In this document: positions 8,235-14,656 of the stretch, one piece after another | How positions within the stretch are numbered: the first letter of the stretch is position 1 | Layout: each line of letters starts with the position of its first letter | DNA from: DASRBN01 sp035294305 | Lineage (GTDB): Bacteria > Chloroflexota > Ktedonobacteria > Ktedonobacterales > Ktedonobacteraceae | Assembly: GCA_035294305.1 (NCBI GenBank) | Contig: DATGLD010000032.1 | Coordinates: 1-21,375 of the forward strand | Length of the DNA stretch: 21,375 nucleotides | Reading direction: 5' to 3' | Notes under the pieces: model-generated | What the model was told of the DNA's origin: nothing | The model's database searches: none | What the model saw: only the letters and a program-made list of their open reading frames with translations | Made by a program: the position numbers and the translations under genes

Positions 8235-8366
8235 CTAGTGGAACGCTTTCCAGGCCCTGCGCTTTACCCATTCCTGGCTATCAATTTCATCCCTGCTATC
8301 GCATCCCCATCGCAAGGCCGCGAGAGCAGTGACAATCATCATCACACATAGGAGAATAATCTCCAT
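8235..8366 (-). CDS. Small membrane protein, 43 residues
   Basis: This short gene encodes one transmembrane helix (MEIILLCVMMIVTALAAL) and a polar tail, RWGCDSRDEIDSQEWVKRR. The first of two tandem ATGs is at 8369, the second at 8366; AGGAG lies 6 nt before the second, which I prefer. The tail pattern RWGxDSRDxxxSxEW resembles tiny hypothetical proteins I associate with Ktedonobacteria (recollection, not a search). It starts 12 bp after the stop of the 78-residue gene upstream, with its ribosome site overlapping that stop, so the two are probably translationally coupled. Function unknown. Confidence 0.65.
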   Translation of the reverse strand: MEIILLCVMMIVTALAALRWGCDSRDEIDSQEWVKRRAWKAFH

Positions 8367-8378
8367 CATAGTCTCCTC

Positions 8379-8615
8379 TCAATGATGTGGCGATGCGGGC
8401 CATAGAGCGGATTGCTGCCCGCACTTGCCGAAATGCTCCAACTGCTTGCCCCACTTCACCATCTGACTTCCCAGCCAATGCGCGATTCTTTGATGAAAGC
8501 CTCGCCTGATGCGATCTTTGACCTTCGCCAGGCGAACCATTCTCTCCAGCTCCGCTTGCCTTAAAAGCTCTTCGCGCCCCCTACGGAGCGTCTCATACTC
8601 GAACACCGGATGCAT
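8379..8615 (-). CDS. Small basic helical protein, 78 residues
   Basis: A hypothetical protein with a long amphipathic, charged helix (about 8-40: ETLRRGREELLRQAELERM then VRLAKVKDRIRRGF) and a second half rich in His, Trp and Lys. It has no recognised domain. The ATG at 8615 is preceded by AAGGAG at 7 nt, an excellent ribosome site; the frame opens further upstream to 8720 but that part has no comparable start. It is the first gene after the perfect minus-strand promoter at 8743-8771 (leader about 120 nt) and is followed by the tiny membrane protein. A basic helix plus a partner with a single transmembrane helix suggests a membrane-proximal pair; this is inference. Confidence 0.7.
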   Translation of the reverse strand: MHPVFEYETLRRGREELLRQAELERMVRLAKVKDRIRRGFHQRIAHWLGSQMVKWGKQLEHFGKCGQQSALWPASPHH

Positions 8616-8697
8616 AGATCTTCTCCTTTTCAGGCTTGTCAGGATGAGCTTTTTCTTCCATATACACTCATCCGGCCCATTCATTCCACGCTTCCCC

Positions 8698-8727
8698 TTG
8701 ACAGGAATACGCTTAACCATCTATATT
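8698..8727 (+). promoter_or_regulatory. Candidate upstream promoter of the ABATE/CGNR gene
   Basis: TTGACA (8698-8703), an 18-bp spacer and TATATT (8722-8727). Transcription would start near 8734, the same place as the opposing minus-strand promoter, giving a leader of about 100 nt before 8838. It may instead be a coincidental match inside the leader of the minus-strand operon. Confidence 0.4.
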
Positions 8728-8742
8728 GTTATTACTGGTTAG

Positions 8743-8771
8743 ATTATAACAGAGAAATACTAACCTGTCAA
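8743..8771 (-). promoter_or_regulatory. Perfect-consensus sigma-70 promoter for the small-gene operon
   Basis: On the minus strand TTGACA (8771-8766), exactly 17 bp, then TATAAT (8748-8743): both hexamers and the spacer match the consensus. Such strong promoters are usually held down by a repressor. A 6-bp dyad, GGTTAG (8738-8743) and CTAACC (8760-8765), brackets the -10 region and spacer and is a candidate operator. Confidence 0.8.
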
Positions 8772-8778
8772 GTTTATT

Positions 8779-8807
8779 TTGATAGTTAGTTCGCGATGTG
8801 ATAGAGT
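8779..8807 (+). promoter_or_regulatory. Candidate proximal promoter of the ABATE/CGNR gene
   Basis: TTGATA (8779-8784), 17 bp, TAGAGT (8802-8807) with an upstream TG (8799-8800), about 30 nt before the start codon. This is the better placed of two candidates for the gene at 8838. Confidence 0.45.
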
Positions 8808-8837
8808 AAAGAGAATGAGAAGAGGAGGAGAGTTTAC

Positions 8838-9455
8838 ATGGTTGAGTATAGGATACAAACGCCGGCATTTGATTTAACCGGTGGAGATTTGAGTCTGGAT
8901 TTTGCCAACACAATTGACGACCGCCCTACTGCTTCGCCCCAGGAAAACCTCAACAGCTACAATGACCTGGTGGCCTTTAGCGAGCAGGCACAAACTATGA
9001 CGGCAGAGGAGGCCCAGCAGCTACGCGAGCAGGCTAAAAAACATCCGGCAAGAGCATCAGAGATATTTGAAAGGGCTATCGTTTTGCGTGAAGCCCTGTT
9101 TCGCATCTTCAAGGCCGTCACACAGGACGAATCGCCGGCAACTGAAGACCTCAAGCTATTGAATGCCGCGCTATCTGAAGCTATGAGCCACGCCTGTCTC
9201 GTGCCACAAACAGAGGGGTTTCAGTGGCATTGGGCCGCCGGGCCAGAAAACCTGGATCGCGTCCTCTGGCCGGTAATTCGCGCTGCCGCTGACCTGTTGA
9301 CTTCAGACGAGTTGCGCGATGTACGAGTTTGCGCCGCTGAAACATGTGACTGGCTGTTTCTGGACACCAGTAAAAATCACACCAGGCGCTGGTGCAATAT
9401 GAAAACCTGTGGGAACCGCGCAAAGGCTAAGCGGCACTATGCGCGAACTCGCTAA
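8838..9455 (+). CDS. ABATE-domain protein with CGNR zinc finger
   Basis: A 205-residue protein of the ABATE/CGNR family, putative stress-induced transcription regulators. The N-terminal ABATE domain starts with LTGGDLSLDFANT (13-25) and runs to about 150; the C-terminal CGNR zinc finger (about 163-203) has Cys 165 and Cys 170 in VCAAETCDWLFLD, then Cys 186 and Cys 191 in WCNMKTCGNRAKAKRHYAR. All four zinc ligands are intact. A strong AGGAGGAG ribosome site lies 8 nt before the ATG. It is divergent from the two-gene small-protein operon, with overlapping promoters, so autoregulation and control of that operon are plausible. The aquaporin-like gene follows 35 bp later and may be co-transcribed. 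The inducer is unknown. Confidence 0.93.
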   Translation: MVEYRIQTPAFDLTGGDLSLDFANTIDDRPTASPQENLNSYNDLVAFSEQAQTMTAEEAQQLREQAKKHPARASEIFERAIVLREALFRIFKAVTQDESPATEDLKLLNAALSEAMSHACLVPQTEGFQWHWAAGPENLDRVLWPVIRAAADLLTSDELRDVRVCAAETCDWLFLDTSKNHTRRWCNMKTCGNRAKAKRHYARTR

Positions 9456-9490
9456 GGGGAAGAAAACTTGCTAAGGTTCTCGCGAAAGGG

Positions 9491-10300
9491 TTGATCACGT
9501 TGAGAAACTCCGGGCAGAATTTGCCTGATTCCTACAAGCAAAAAGAGGGCGGAATTCACAATACGACCTTTTTACTGCTGCGACGTTGCCTGGCAGAATT
9601 TTTGGGGACATTCGCCTATGTCTTTTTTGGCGCCGGAACAAGAATACTGCTGGGGAGAAGTGGCGCAGCAGGCTATTTCATGGTCTACCTGGTTTTTGGC
9701 CTCACTCTATTGATTATGACCTACGCCCTCAGACATATCTCAGGCGCGCCCTTCAATCCGGCCATTACATTGGGCCTGGCACTGGCGCGCCGTTTCCCAT
9801 GGGGGCATCTTGTTCCATACTGGATAGCCCAGTTTGCAGGCGCGCTATGCGCGAGCGCTCTTCATTTCATCTTATTCTCCAAACAGGCTACCGCGGCACA
9901 GTTCGGCGCAACTATTCCGACCGTCGGATTGATCCAGGCGGTAGTGATAGAAGCCATCAGTACATTTTTCCTCATGCTGGTCGCCATGTCTACCGCGACG
10001 GACCGGCGTGTTTCTCGTGCCGCCGTAGGGCTTGCGGTTGGATTCACCATCACGCTGTGTGGTATATTCGCCGGTACACTGACCGGAGGTAGCATGAATC
10101 CGGCGCGCAGCCTGGCTCCTGCGGTGTTTGCCGGCGGAAGCGCGCTCGCCGAAGCCTGGGTCTATCTCTTAGGCCCCGCATTGGGAGCGATTCTGGGCGC
10201 GCTGGTCTATGAGTATATGCGCGGCGGGCCAGAATACGTAAGAGATATCATTGAGGATATCGTGCCAGGTTTAGATGATGACAAGAAGCGTGCGCAGTAA
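9491..10300 (+). CDS. Aquaporin / MIP-family channel
   Basis: A 269-residue channel of the major intrinsic protein family with the two signature loops: SGAPFNPAIT (Asn-Pro-Ala at 89-91) and GGSMNPARS (203-205, followed by the selectivity Arg 206). Six transmembrane segments are visible between about 33 and 250. The family conducts water, glycerol or small neutral solutes; the sequence does not decide which, although the second loop looks like that of aquaporins and plant NIP-like channels. No ATG exists near the N-terminus; TTG at 9491 (or TTG at 9500, with AAGGG about 9 nt upstream) is the likely start. The hydrophilic N-terminal ~25 residues are not typical. It probably shares a transcript with the ABATE/CGNR regulator gene. 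Confidence 0.9.
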   Translation: MITLRNSGQNLPDSYKQKEGGIHNTTFLLLRRCLAEFLGTFAYVFFGAGTRILLGRSGAAGYFMVYLVFGLTLLIMTYALRHISGAPFNPAITLGLALARRFPWGHLVPYWIAQFAGALCASALHFILFSKQATAAQFGATIPTVGLIQAVVIEAISTFFLMLVAMSTATDRRVSRAAVGLAVGFTITLCGIFAGTLTGGSMNPARSLAPAVFAGGSALAEAWVYLLGPALGAILGALVYEYMRGGPEYVRDIIEDIVPGLDDDKKRAQ

Positions 10301-10358
10301 TCTCCTCTTAAGAGGCCTGGTTGGGCATTTTTTACCGGGCATCGCCGACGCACGCTTC
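10285..10358. repeat. 10-bp inverted repeat around the aquaporin gene end
   Basis: GAAGCGTGCG (10285-10294, inside the last codons) and CGCACGCTTC (10349-10358) are perfect reverse complements, with a 54-nt gap containing a 12-bp palindrome CCTCTTAAGAGG (10304-10315) and a T6. A terminator or duplication scar is possible; I cannot decide. Confidence 0.3.
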
Positions 10359-10368
10359 CTTACTCCTG

Positions 10369-10452
10369 TTAACCGGTGATAAGCGAAGAACCGCCATCAA
10401 TCCAGACTTCGGTTCCGGTGATCTGGGAGGCGATAGCAGAGGCCAGGAAGCA
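10369..10452 (-). pseudogene. C-terminal fragment of a short-chain dehydrogenase/reductase
   Basis: Minus-strand codons from 10452 give 27 residues ending FLASAIASQ then ITGTEVWIDGGSSLITG and a stop. This is the classic C-terminal end of short-chain dehydrogenases (FLAS-x-x-AS-x-ITG-x-x-x-x-x-DGG). In-frame sequence upstream meets a stop at once, and no other SDR part (Rossmann GxxxGxG, YxxxK) is present nearby. It is a deletion remnant. Confidence 0.75.
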
Positions 10453-10535
10453 TTAGAGTTCCTTTCTATCGTGTTTGTATGAAGAGAGTCGCTTCTTACG
10501 GAGTACGGAAAAGGAGCAGTAAGCGTTTCATCGCT

Positions 10536-11747
10536 TTAAGATAATGCTTCTGCCAACTCCCTTAAAAACAATTCTGCGTCCGTAATCAGTCCTGCCGCCT
10601 GGAAGCTGCCCCTATCGGCCAGTTTGGTCACGACTGAGGGGTTGATATCGACCACCACCGTGCGCACCGTTGCGGGTAGCAGGTTGCCTGTAGCGATGGC
10701 ATGCAGCATCGAGGCCACGATAATGGCCATCTCAACACCTTTCAGTGCCTCGCGCATGCGTTTCTGCGCCTCTTGCATATCATTGATGACGCCGGGCATG
10801 GGGCCGTCGTCGCGAATCGAACCCGCCAGCACCATTGTGACATCATGCTTTTTTACTTCGTAGGTAATGCCCTCTTTCAACAGGCCCGTCTCAATGGCCT
10901 TCTCCACAGAGCCAAGCGCGCGTATGGCATTGATCGCCCTTAAGTGGTTGCGGTGCCCACCTTCCACCTGCTCGCCGGTGCGTAGATCGACACCCAGTGA
11001 GGTGCCGAACAGGGCGGATTCGATATCATGCGTGATGATGGCATTGCCGCCGAAGATGACCTGCACGTAACCGCGACGAATCAGGGCGGCGACGTAGCGA
11101 CCGGCGCCCGTATGGATGACGGCAGGGCCAAGCACGAAGAGAATCTTGCCACCATGGGCGCGTGTTTCTTGCATCTGGTGCGCAATTTCATGAATGGCGA
11201 GCACCTTGGCCTTTTCGGAAGAAACCGTACTTTGCATGAAGGCGAATGATTCACGTTCGCGCGCCCGCTCGAATGGATGCACGCGAATGCCATCATGCCC
11301 AACGATGACCTCATCGCCCACGCGCACCTCGTGCATTGGCCGCGTATATGCGCGCCCATGCTCGCGGTCGATCACGATGGCGACATCCATCTCGATATCC
11401 TCAACATCGACCCACTGGCCGTTCAAACGCACCTGCGTCGGCAGATTGGTCGTCGAGTAGAATCCGGCTGGCAGCACGCCATTCTGCTCAACAGTAGCGG
11501 TTAAAGCATCATCGCCATGCAGCAGTGTCGCGCCAAACTGCTGCAATTCAGACAGGATCAGTTCCAGCGTCTCGTCGTCGGGCGCTTCTACCTTCAATCG
11601 AGCGTAACTCGGCTCCGTCTTGCTGGTGCCGACTCGCATCTCTTCGACGACAAAATTCCCACCCCGGTCCATGATAACATCCCAGGCGCGGGGCAGTGTC
11701 CATGAATCGATGATGTGACCACGGAGTTCTATTACTTCATCTGGCAT
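10536..11747 (-). CDS. TIGR00300 / LOR-SDH domain protein, ornithine-cyclodeaminase type
   Basis: A 403-residue protein that matches the TIGR00300 family (LOR/SDH-type conserved domain), to which the archaeal-type ornithine cyclodeaminase and the C-terminal part of cyanobacterial AgrE belong; these convert ornithine to proline plus ammonia. Recognisable segments: N-terminal IELRGHIIDSWTLPRAWD and FVVEEMRVG, then GPAVIHTGAG (207-216), FGGNAIITHDIE (232-243), GGHRNHLRAINAI (263-275) and GSIRDDGPMPGV (309-320). Length is normal for the family and the gene looks intact. It is the last gene of a minus-strand operon, 19 bp after the Cas4-like C-terminal half. The catalytic assignment is from family knowledge and should be read as probable for this member. 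Confidence 0.85.
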   Translation of the reverse strand: MPDEVIELRGHIIDSWTLPRAWDVIMDRGGNFVVEEMRVGTSKTEPSYARLKVEAPDDETLELILSELQQFGATLLHGDDALTATVEQNGVLPAGFYSTTNLPTQVRLNGQWVDVEDIEMDVAIVIDREHGRAYTRPMHEVRVGDEVIVGHDGIRVHPFERARERESFAFMQSTVSSEKAKVLAIHEIAHQMQETRAHGGKILFVLGPAVIHTGAGRYVAALIRRGYVQVIFGGNAIITHDIESALFGTSLGVDLRTGEQVEGGHRNHLRAINAIRALGSVEKAIETGLLKEGITYEVKKHDVTMVLAGSIRDDGPMPGVINDMQEAQKRMREALKGVEMAIIVASMLHAIATGNLLPATVRTVVVDINPSVVTKLADRGSFQAAGLITDAELFLRELAEALS

Positions 11748-11766
11748 ACGTTTCTACTTTCTACTA

Positions 11767-12330
11767 TTATTTGCCCCGTCCCACCGGACAGATTGGTTGA
11801 AATGTGCAGGAGCGGCATTTCGTTGCTTTCTGCTTTGTGAGAGGCGGCGGTTCCTTCTCGCTGCATTTTGCCATCTCTGAAAGCAAACGGATCACTTTCT
11901 TTTTGAGCGCCGGCGTATATTCGATGGTGAACTCGCGATCAGCATATTTCAGGATACCGTGTTCAGGTGGCTGTTCGAAATAATCTTCCAGGATCAGGCA
12001 ATAGGCGGCCACCTGGATGACGTGGTTACTGTGAGGCGCCGTTACATCATGCACGCCCGGTTTGAGCTCAATGGGAACCGGGCGACCATTGGGGAGCTTC
12101 ACGACATAGTCCGGTTTGCCTACTAATGGGTAGGCACTCGACGATAATGGCTCGCCCTGACCATCGGCATCCTCGTAGACGAGTTCGCCCTCCGGTAAAC
12201 CCAGCATACGATGTTTCTCGCGAATGAGGCGTTCGCGCCGGACGCGACGTTCGTTTAGAATCAGCATGCATAATGCCAGGGCAGCCAGTAATAGCCCAAG
12301 TCCTATCGTAAGCAAAAGGCTGTTCAGCAT
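11767..12330 (-). CDS. Membrane-anchored Cas4-like PD-(D/E)XK nuclease, catalytic half
   Basis: A 187-residue protein starting with one transmembrane helix (about 4-26) and a basic stop-transfer stretch. The soluble part has the catalytic core of Cas4/RecB-like nucleases: GKPDYVV (Asp 74), PIELKPG (Glu 88, Lys 90) and QVAAYCLILE (Gln 106, Tyr 110), then C-terminal CRSCTFQPIC (Cys 172, 175, 181) as three of the four iron-sulphur ligands of Cas4. The N-terminal Cys motif of Cas4 is missing here but is present in the preceding gene, which lies in the same frame and ends at a TGA two codons before this ATG. The two polypeptides probably act together. No cas genes or CRISPR are nearby, so a CRISPR role is unlikely; a DNA-processing role at the membrane is inferred. 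Confidence 0.85.
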   Translation of the reverse strand: MLNSLLLTIGLGLLLAALALCMLILNERRVRRERLIREKHRMLGLPEGELVYEDADGQGEPLSSSAYPLVGKPDYVVKLPNGRPVPIELKPGVHDVTAPHSNHVIQVAAYCLILEDYFEQPPEHGILKYADREFTIEYTPALKKKVIRLLSEMAKCSEKEPPPLTKQKATKCRSCTFQPICPVGRGK

Positions 12331-12333
12331 ACT

Positions 12334-12741
12334 TCACCGTAGCAGTATGGACGCAACTATAAGCGCCAGTCCTATCAACACTATCACTATGGCGGCCAGA
12401 GCCATGATGCGCATTCTACCTGTGGCTCTCGAACTGGCCCATACTTGCTCCGCGATCTCTTCTACAGCTTCGGCGTGCTCGCGATGCTGCTCCACCCCTT
12501 CATCAAAAGCGCCCCGGCGCAATAACAGCTGCTCGACCATCTGGTAATCGGGCAGCGCTGTAGCCTGCGGACCATGCTCGTCTTCGAGCTCTACCAGCCG
12601 GGCAAATAGCTCCTCGGTATCGGATTGCGCCATTGGCTCGAAATGTTCATACCACCAGGCCAGCGGGCAATATTCAAATTCCGCGACCTCGCTGGCTGTA
12701 AAAAGACGCTGTTTGGCTTGTGGCCGCTGCTGTTGTTGCAT
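12334..12741 (-). CDS. Membrane protein with the N-terminal Cas4-like motif (partner half)
   Basis: A 135-residue protein. Its start, FTASEVAEFEYCPLAWW (14-30), is the N-terminal motif of Cas4/RecB-type nucleases, with Cys 25 as the likely fourth iron-sulphur ligand; G82-x3-H86 then matches the GxxxH that precedes the catalytic Asp in these nucleases. The C-terminus (about 111-134) is a transmembrane helix. After the TGA stop, one AGT codon leads to the ATG of the catalytic half in the same frame, so a single stop separates two parts that carry a complete, correctly ordered motif set. Translation is probably coupled. The ATG at 12741 has GGAA about 9 nt upstream. It is first in the operon. 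Confidence 0.75.
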   Translation of the reverse strand: MQQQQRPQAKQRLFTASEVAEFEYCPLAWWYEHFEPMAQSDTEELFARLVELEDEHGPQATALPDYQMVEQLLLRRGAFDEGVEQHREHAEAVEEIAEQVWASSRATGRMRIMALAAIVIVLIGLALIVASILLR

Positions 12742-12769
12742 AGTGCCGTTCCACTTGACTTTTTCGGGT

Positions 12770-13220
12770 TTGCTAGTATACTGCTCCTACTCATTTTCTT
12801 GCGTACCGAACTGACTTCGAGGCCAATCACGCTTTTATTGGGGCGCACCAGGGCGGTCGCGCCCACGCTCAAATCCCCATCAAAAAGATTAGCCAAATCT
12901 TCCACCTTTTCAGATAAGAGCCAGAGCGCGTACAGTGGCGCTTCCACTCTGGCCGTGTTGTCGCATGCTATTTTAACATATTGGAGCGTCGTCTCATAGT
13001 CCCTGAACAGGTACTTGCCATCCAGTTTCGGCATGAAGTCCAGAAAGCAAGCAAACATGGGCATATCCTCTTTTACAGAGTGCAGGCGATAGAGATGGTT
13101 GACGCTGGCATGGCGCTGTAAGCCACGCCAGGTTCGGGTTGGCAGCAGTTTCAGTATTTCTAGCCGCTTGGCATGAGGCCAGTACTCGTGCAATATGGCT
13201 GTTTCCTCCTCCGTGGATCT
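12770..13220 (-). pseudogene. Mosaic gene remnant: SANT-like tail, unknown segment, HD-protein tail
   Basis: A minus-strand frame without stops carries pieces that look like real proteins but no coherent gene. First (about 13217-13070) STEEETAILHEYWPH and LLPTRTWRGLQRHA resemble the Myb/SANT-like tail seen on some Chloroflexota recombinases (recollection). A middle part (about 13060-12880) is not recognised. Last (about 12870-12792) ATALVRPNKSVIGLEVSSV plus RKKM closely resembles residues 128-149 region of the HD-domain protein encoded on the other strand at 13320 (ATALVRQKTLPGLPVASV, RKKM). The frame then runs into the Cas4-like gene. I read it as fused remnants left by recombination. Confidence 0.45.
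12775..12780 (-). promoter_or_regulatory. Possible -10 box of the Cas4-like operon
   Basis: Minus-strand TATACT about 35 nt upstream of the first gene start, inside the adjoining remnant. The -35 (CGCAAG at 17 bp) is poor. Confidence 0.35.
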
Positions 13221-13255
13221 GATGAAAGGCGAAACAGCCGGGCCAGTGCAGGATG

Positions 13256-13264
13256 TGCTATACT
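13256..13264 (+). promoter_or_regulatory. Extended -10 promoter of the HD-domain gene
   Basis: TGCTATACT, an extended -10 element about 55 nt upstream of the chosen start; no good -35. Confidence 0.5.
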
Positions 13265-13319
13265 GGCAAAATGAGGTTAATTTCACTCGATGTATTCTGG
13301 AATGGAGATACGGCAACCT

Positions 13320-13901
13320 ATGCCTGGACGAGAAGATGCTTATCGGTTGATGACCGAGCACGTCAAAAATGAGAATTTACAAAAGCATATGTTAGCAGTC
13401 GAGGCCGCCATGCGTTTCTATGCGCGCAAGTATGGCGAAGATGAAGAACTATGGGCGATGACGGGACTGCTCCACGATGCCGATTATGAAGAGTATCCCG
13501 ACCTGCATGAACACACTCAGGTGCTGGCACAATGGCTGCGCGACGGTGGCTATGATGAACGGATTATCTATGCAATTCTAGCACATAACGAGCTTAACAC
13601 AAATCAACCGCGCAAGTCATTGATGGATCACGCCCTATATGCCTGCGACGAGATCACGGGAATGATCACAGCAACTGCATTGGTCCGGCAGAAGACGCTC
13701 CCAGGATTACCAGTCGCCTCGGTGCGCAAGAAGATGAAAACCAAAGGCTTTGCTGCCGGGGTGAATCGCGACGACCTGGTGAAGGGAGCCGCCGAACTGA
13801 ACATCGATCTGGACGAGCACATTGCCAATGTGATTGAGGCTATGAGCAGCATCGCCGATCAGCTTGGTCTGGCAGGCGTTCAGGAAGCGGTCGCTGAGTA
13901 G
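13320..13901 (+). CDS. HD-domain phosphohydrolase-like protein
   Basis: A 193-residue HD-superfamily protein. From the ATG at 13320, the metal-binding residues are His 23 (NLQKHMLAVEAAM), the His 52-Asp 53 doublet in LLHDADYEEYP, His 89 (AILAHN) and Asp 110 (ALYACDEITG). These proteins are metal-dependent phosphohydrolases, but the substrate of this short group is not known. MPGREDAYRLMTEHVKNENL matches usual family starts; ATGs at 13290 and 13302 would add ten or six residues, and none has an ideal ribosome site, so the start is uncertain. The reading frame is intact. A degraded inverted copy of its C-terminal part lies upstream. An extended -10 promoter precedes it, and a 10-bp stem-loop follows. 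Confidence 0.85.
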   Translation: MPGREDAYRLMTEHVKNENLQKHMLAVEAAMRFYARKYGEDEELWAMTGLLHDADYEEYPDLHEHTQVLAQWLRDGGYDERIIYAILAHNELNTNQPRKSLMDHALYACDEITGMITATALVRQKTLPGLPVASVRKKMKTKGFAAGVNRDDLVKGAAELNIDLDEHIANVIEAMSSIADQLGLAGVQEAVAE

Positions 13902-13928
13902 CGGCGTTATCTCTAAAGCAAAGAGCAC

Positions 13929-13963
13929 AATACGCAGCCTCTTTTAGTGGAGCGCTGCGTATT
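13929..13963 (+). terminator. Stem-loop after the HD-domain gene
   Basis: AATACGCAGC (13929-13938) and GCTGCGTATT (13954-13963) form a perfect 10-bp stem with a 15-nt loop, 27 bp after the stop codon. The U-tract is weak, so termination efficiency is uncertain. Confidence 0.55.
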
Positions 13964-14192
13964 CCTTAGGTGCAGGTGGCAGCAGGCACCATCCCACCCC
14001 GGTGCGATCAATCTGGTCCCGACGCCCTACCCCTCTCTTCAGAGGATAAGCAAGTTAACATGCCCATCATAACATAAGAGCCAGGGTGCCTCTGCCACCG
14101 TCTATGGTGGTTAGATCAGCTTGTGCGCTCTACCGGATTTCTGGCCGTTATGAGAAAAATGTTTCAGGATTCGTGCTTTTTTGACGAAAATG

Positions 14193-14201
14193 TGGTATAC
14201 T
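14193..14201 (+). promoter_or_regulatory. Extended -10 promoter of the zinc-ribbon/S21 operon
   Basis: TGGTATACT; a TTGACG at 14181 is too close to serve as its -35, so this looks like an extended -10 promoter. Confidence 0.5.
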
Positions 14202-14312
14202 CGTTGAACGTTGTATCGTGCATAGTTGCTCGGAATAGGGAGTCTGTCTGTTGCAAGTAATGCCATACACGAAGGATTGTTTACATTTAGACCCAGAAAT
14301 CAGGAAAGAAAC

Positions 14313-14651
14313 ATGGCATTGAGTGATCAGACCCTCTATTGTCGCGACTGCAATTCAGAATTCATTTTTACCGTTGGCGAGCAGGAATTTTACGCGAGCC
14401 ATAATCTTACCAACGCTCCCACACGTTGTCCGTCCTGTCGCGCCGCGCGCAGGGCCCAGGGCAGCGGTGGATACAGCGGAAGCCGTGGCGCCTCACGCGA
14501 ACCACGCCAGATGTATACCGCCATTTGTTCCAGCTGTGGTAACGAGGCGCTGGTACCTTTCCAACCGCGTGGAGATAAACCCGTCTATTGTAGCGATTGC
14601 TACCAGCCACAAAGGTCAGGCCGTAGTAGTGACCGTAGATCGCGCTGGTGA
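14313..14651 (+). CDS. Double zinc-ribbon protein (zf-trcl plus CxxC-x17-CxxC)
   Basis: A 112-residue small protein with two zinc-binding modules. The first (about 9-47) reads YCRDCNSEFIFTVGEQEFY then RCPSCR, the probable zinc-binding domain zf-trcl. The second (about 71-95) has CSSCGNEALVPF then PVYCSDCY, with exactly 17 residues between the CxxC pairs, as in the TIGR04272 motif. A Gly/Ser/Arg-rich linker joins them and the tail is Arg-rich, suggesting nucleic-acid or ribosome contact. AGGAAAG precedes the ATG at 14313; the frame opens further upstream but without such a site. The stop is 5 nt before the ribosomal protein S21 start, so they are coupled. Function unknown. Confidence 0.88.
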   Translation: MALSDQTLYCRDCNSEFIFTVGEQEFYASHNLTNAPTRCPSCRAARRAQGSGGYSGSRGASREPRQMYTAICSSCGNEALVPFQPRGDKPVYCSDCYQPQRSGRSSDRRSRW

Positions 14652-14656
14652 TCGCT

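Larger units (their letters stand above)
13902..14312. other. Intergenic region between the HD gene and the zinc-ribbon gene
   Basis: About 410 bp without a supported gene. It holds the stem-loop after the HD gene, an unexplained stretch (13971-14180) with only short hairpins such as CCACC gtctat GGTGG near 14096, the extended -10 promoter at 14193-14201 and a leader of about 105 nt. Confidence 0.6.

Noticed and set aside
7972..8478. Minus-strand frames overlapping the WYL gene end and 8296-8478
   Set aside because: Shadows; the true small gene on this strand is in another frame (8235-8366) with a ribosome site.
11767..12741. CRISPR-associated locus because of the Cas4-like proteins
   Set aside because: No repeats with regular spacers and no other cas genes occur in the window, and the proteins are membrane-anchored.
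12591..12770. Continuation of the mosaic minus-strand frame into the Cas4-like gene
   Set aside because: It overlaps, in another frame, the gene with the Cas4 N-terminal motif; codons there have no protein-like pattern.
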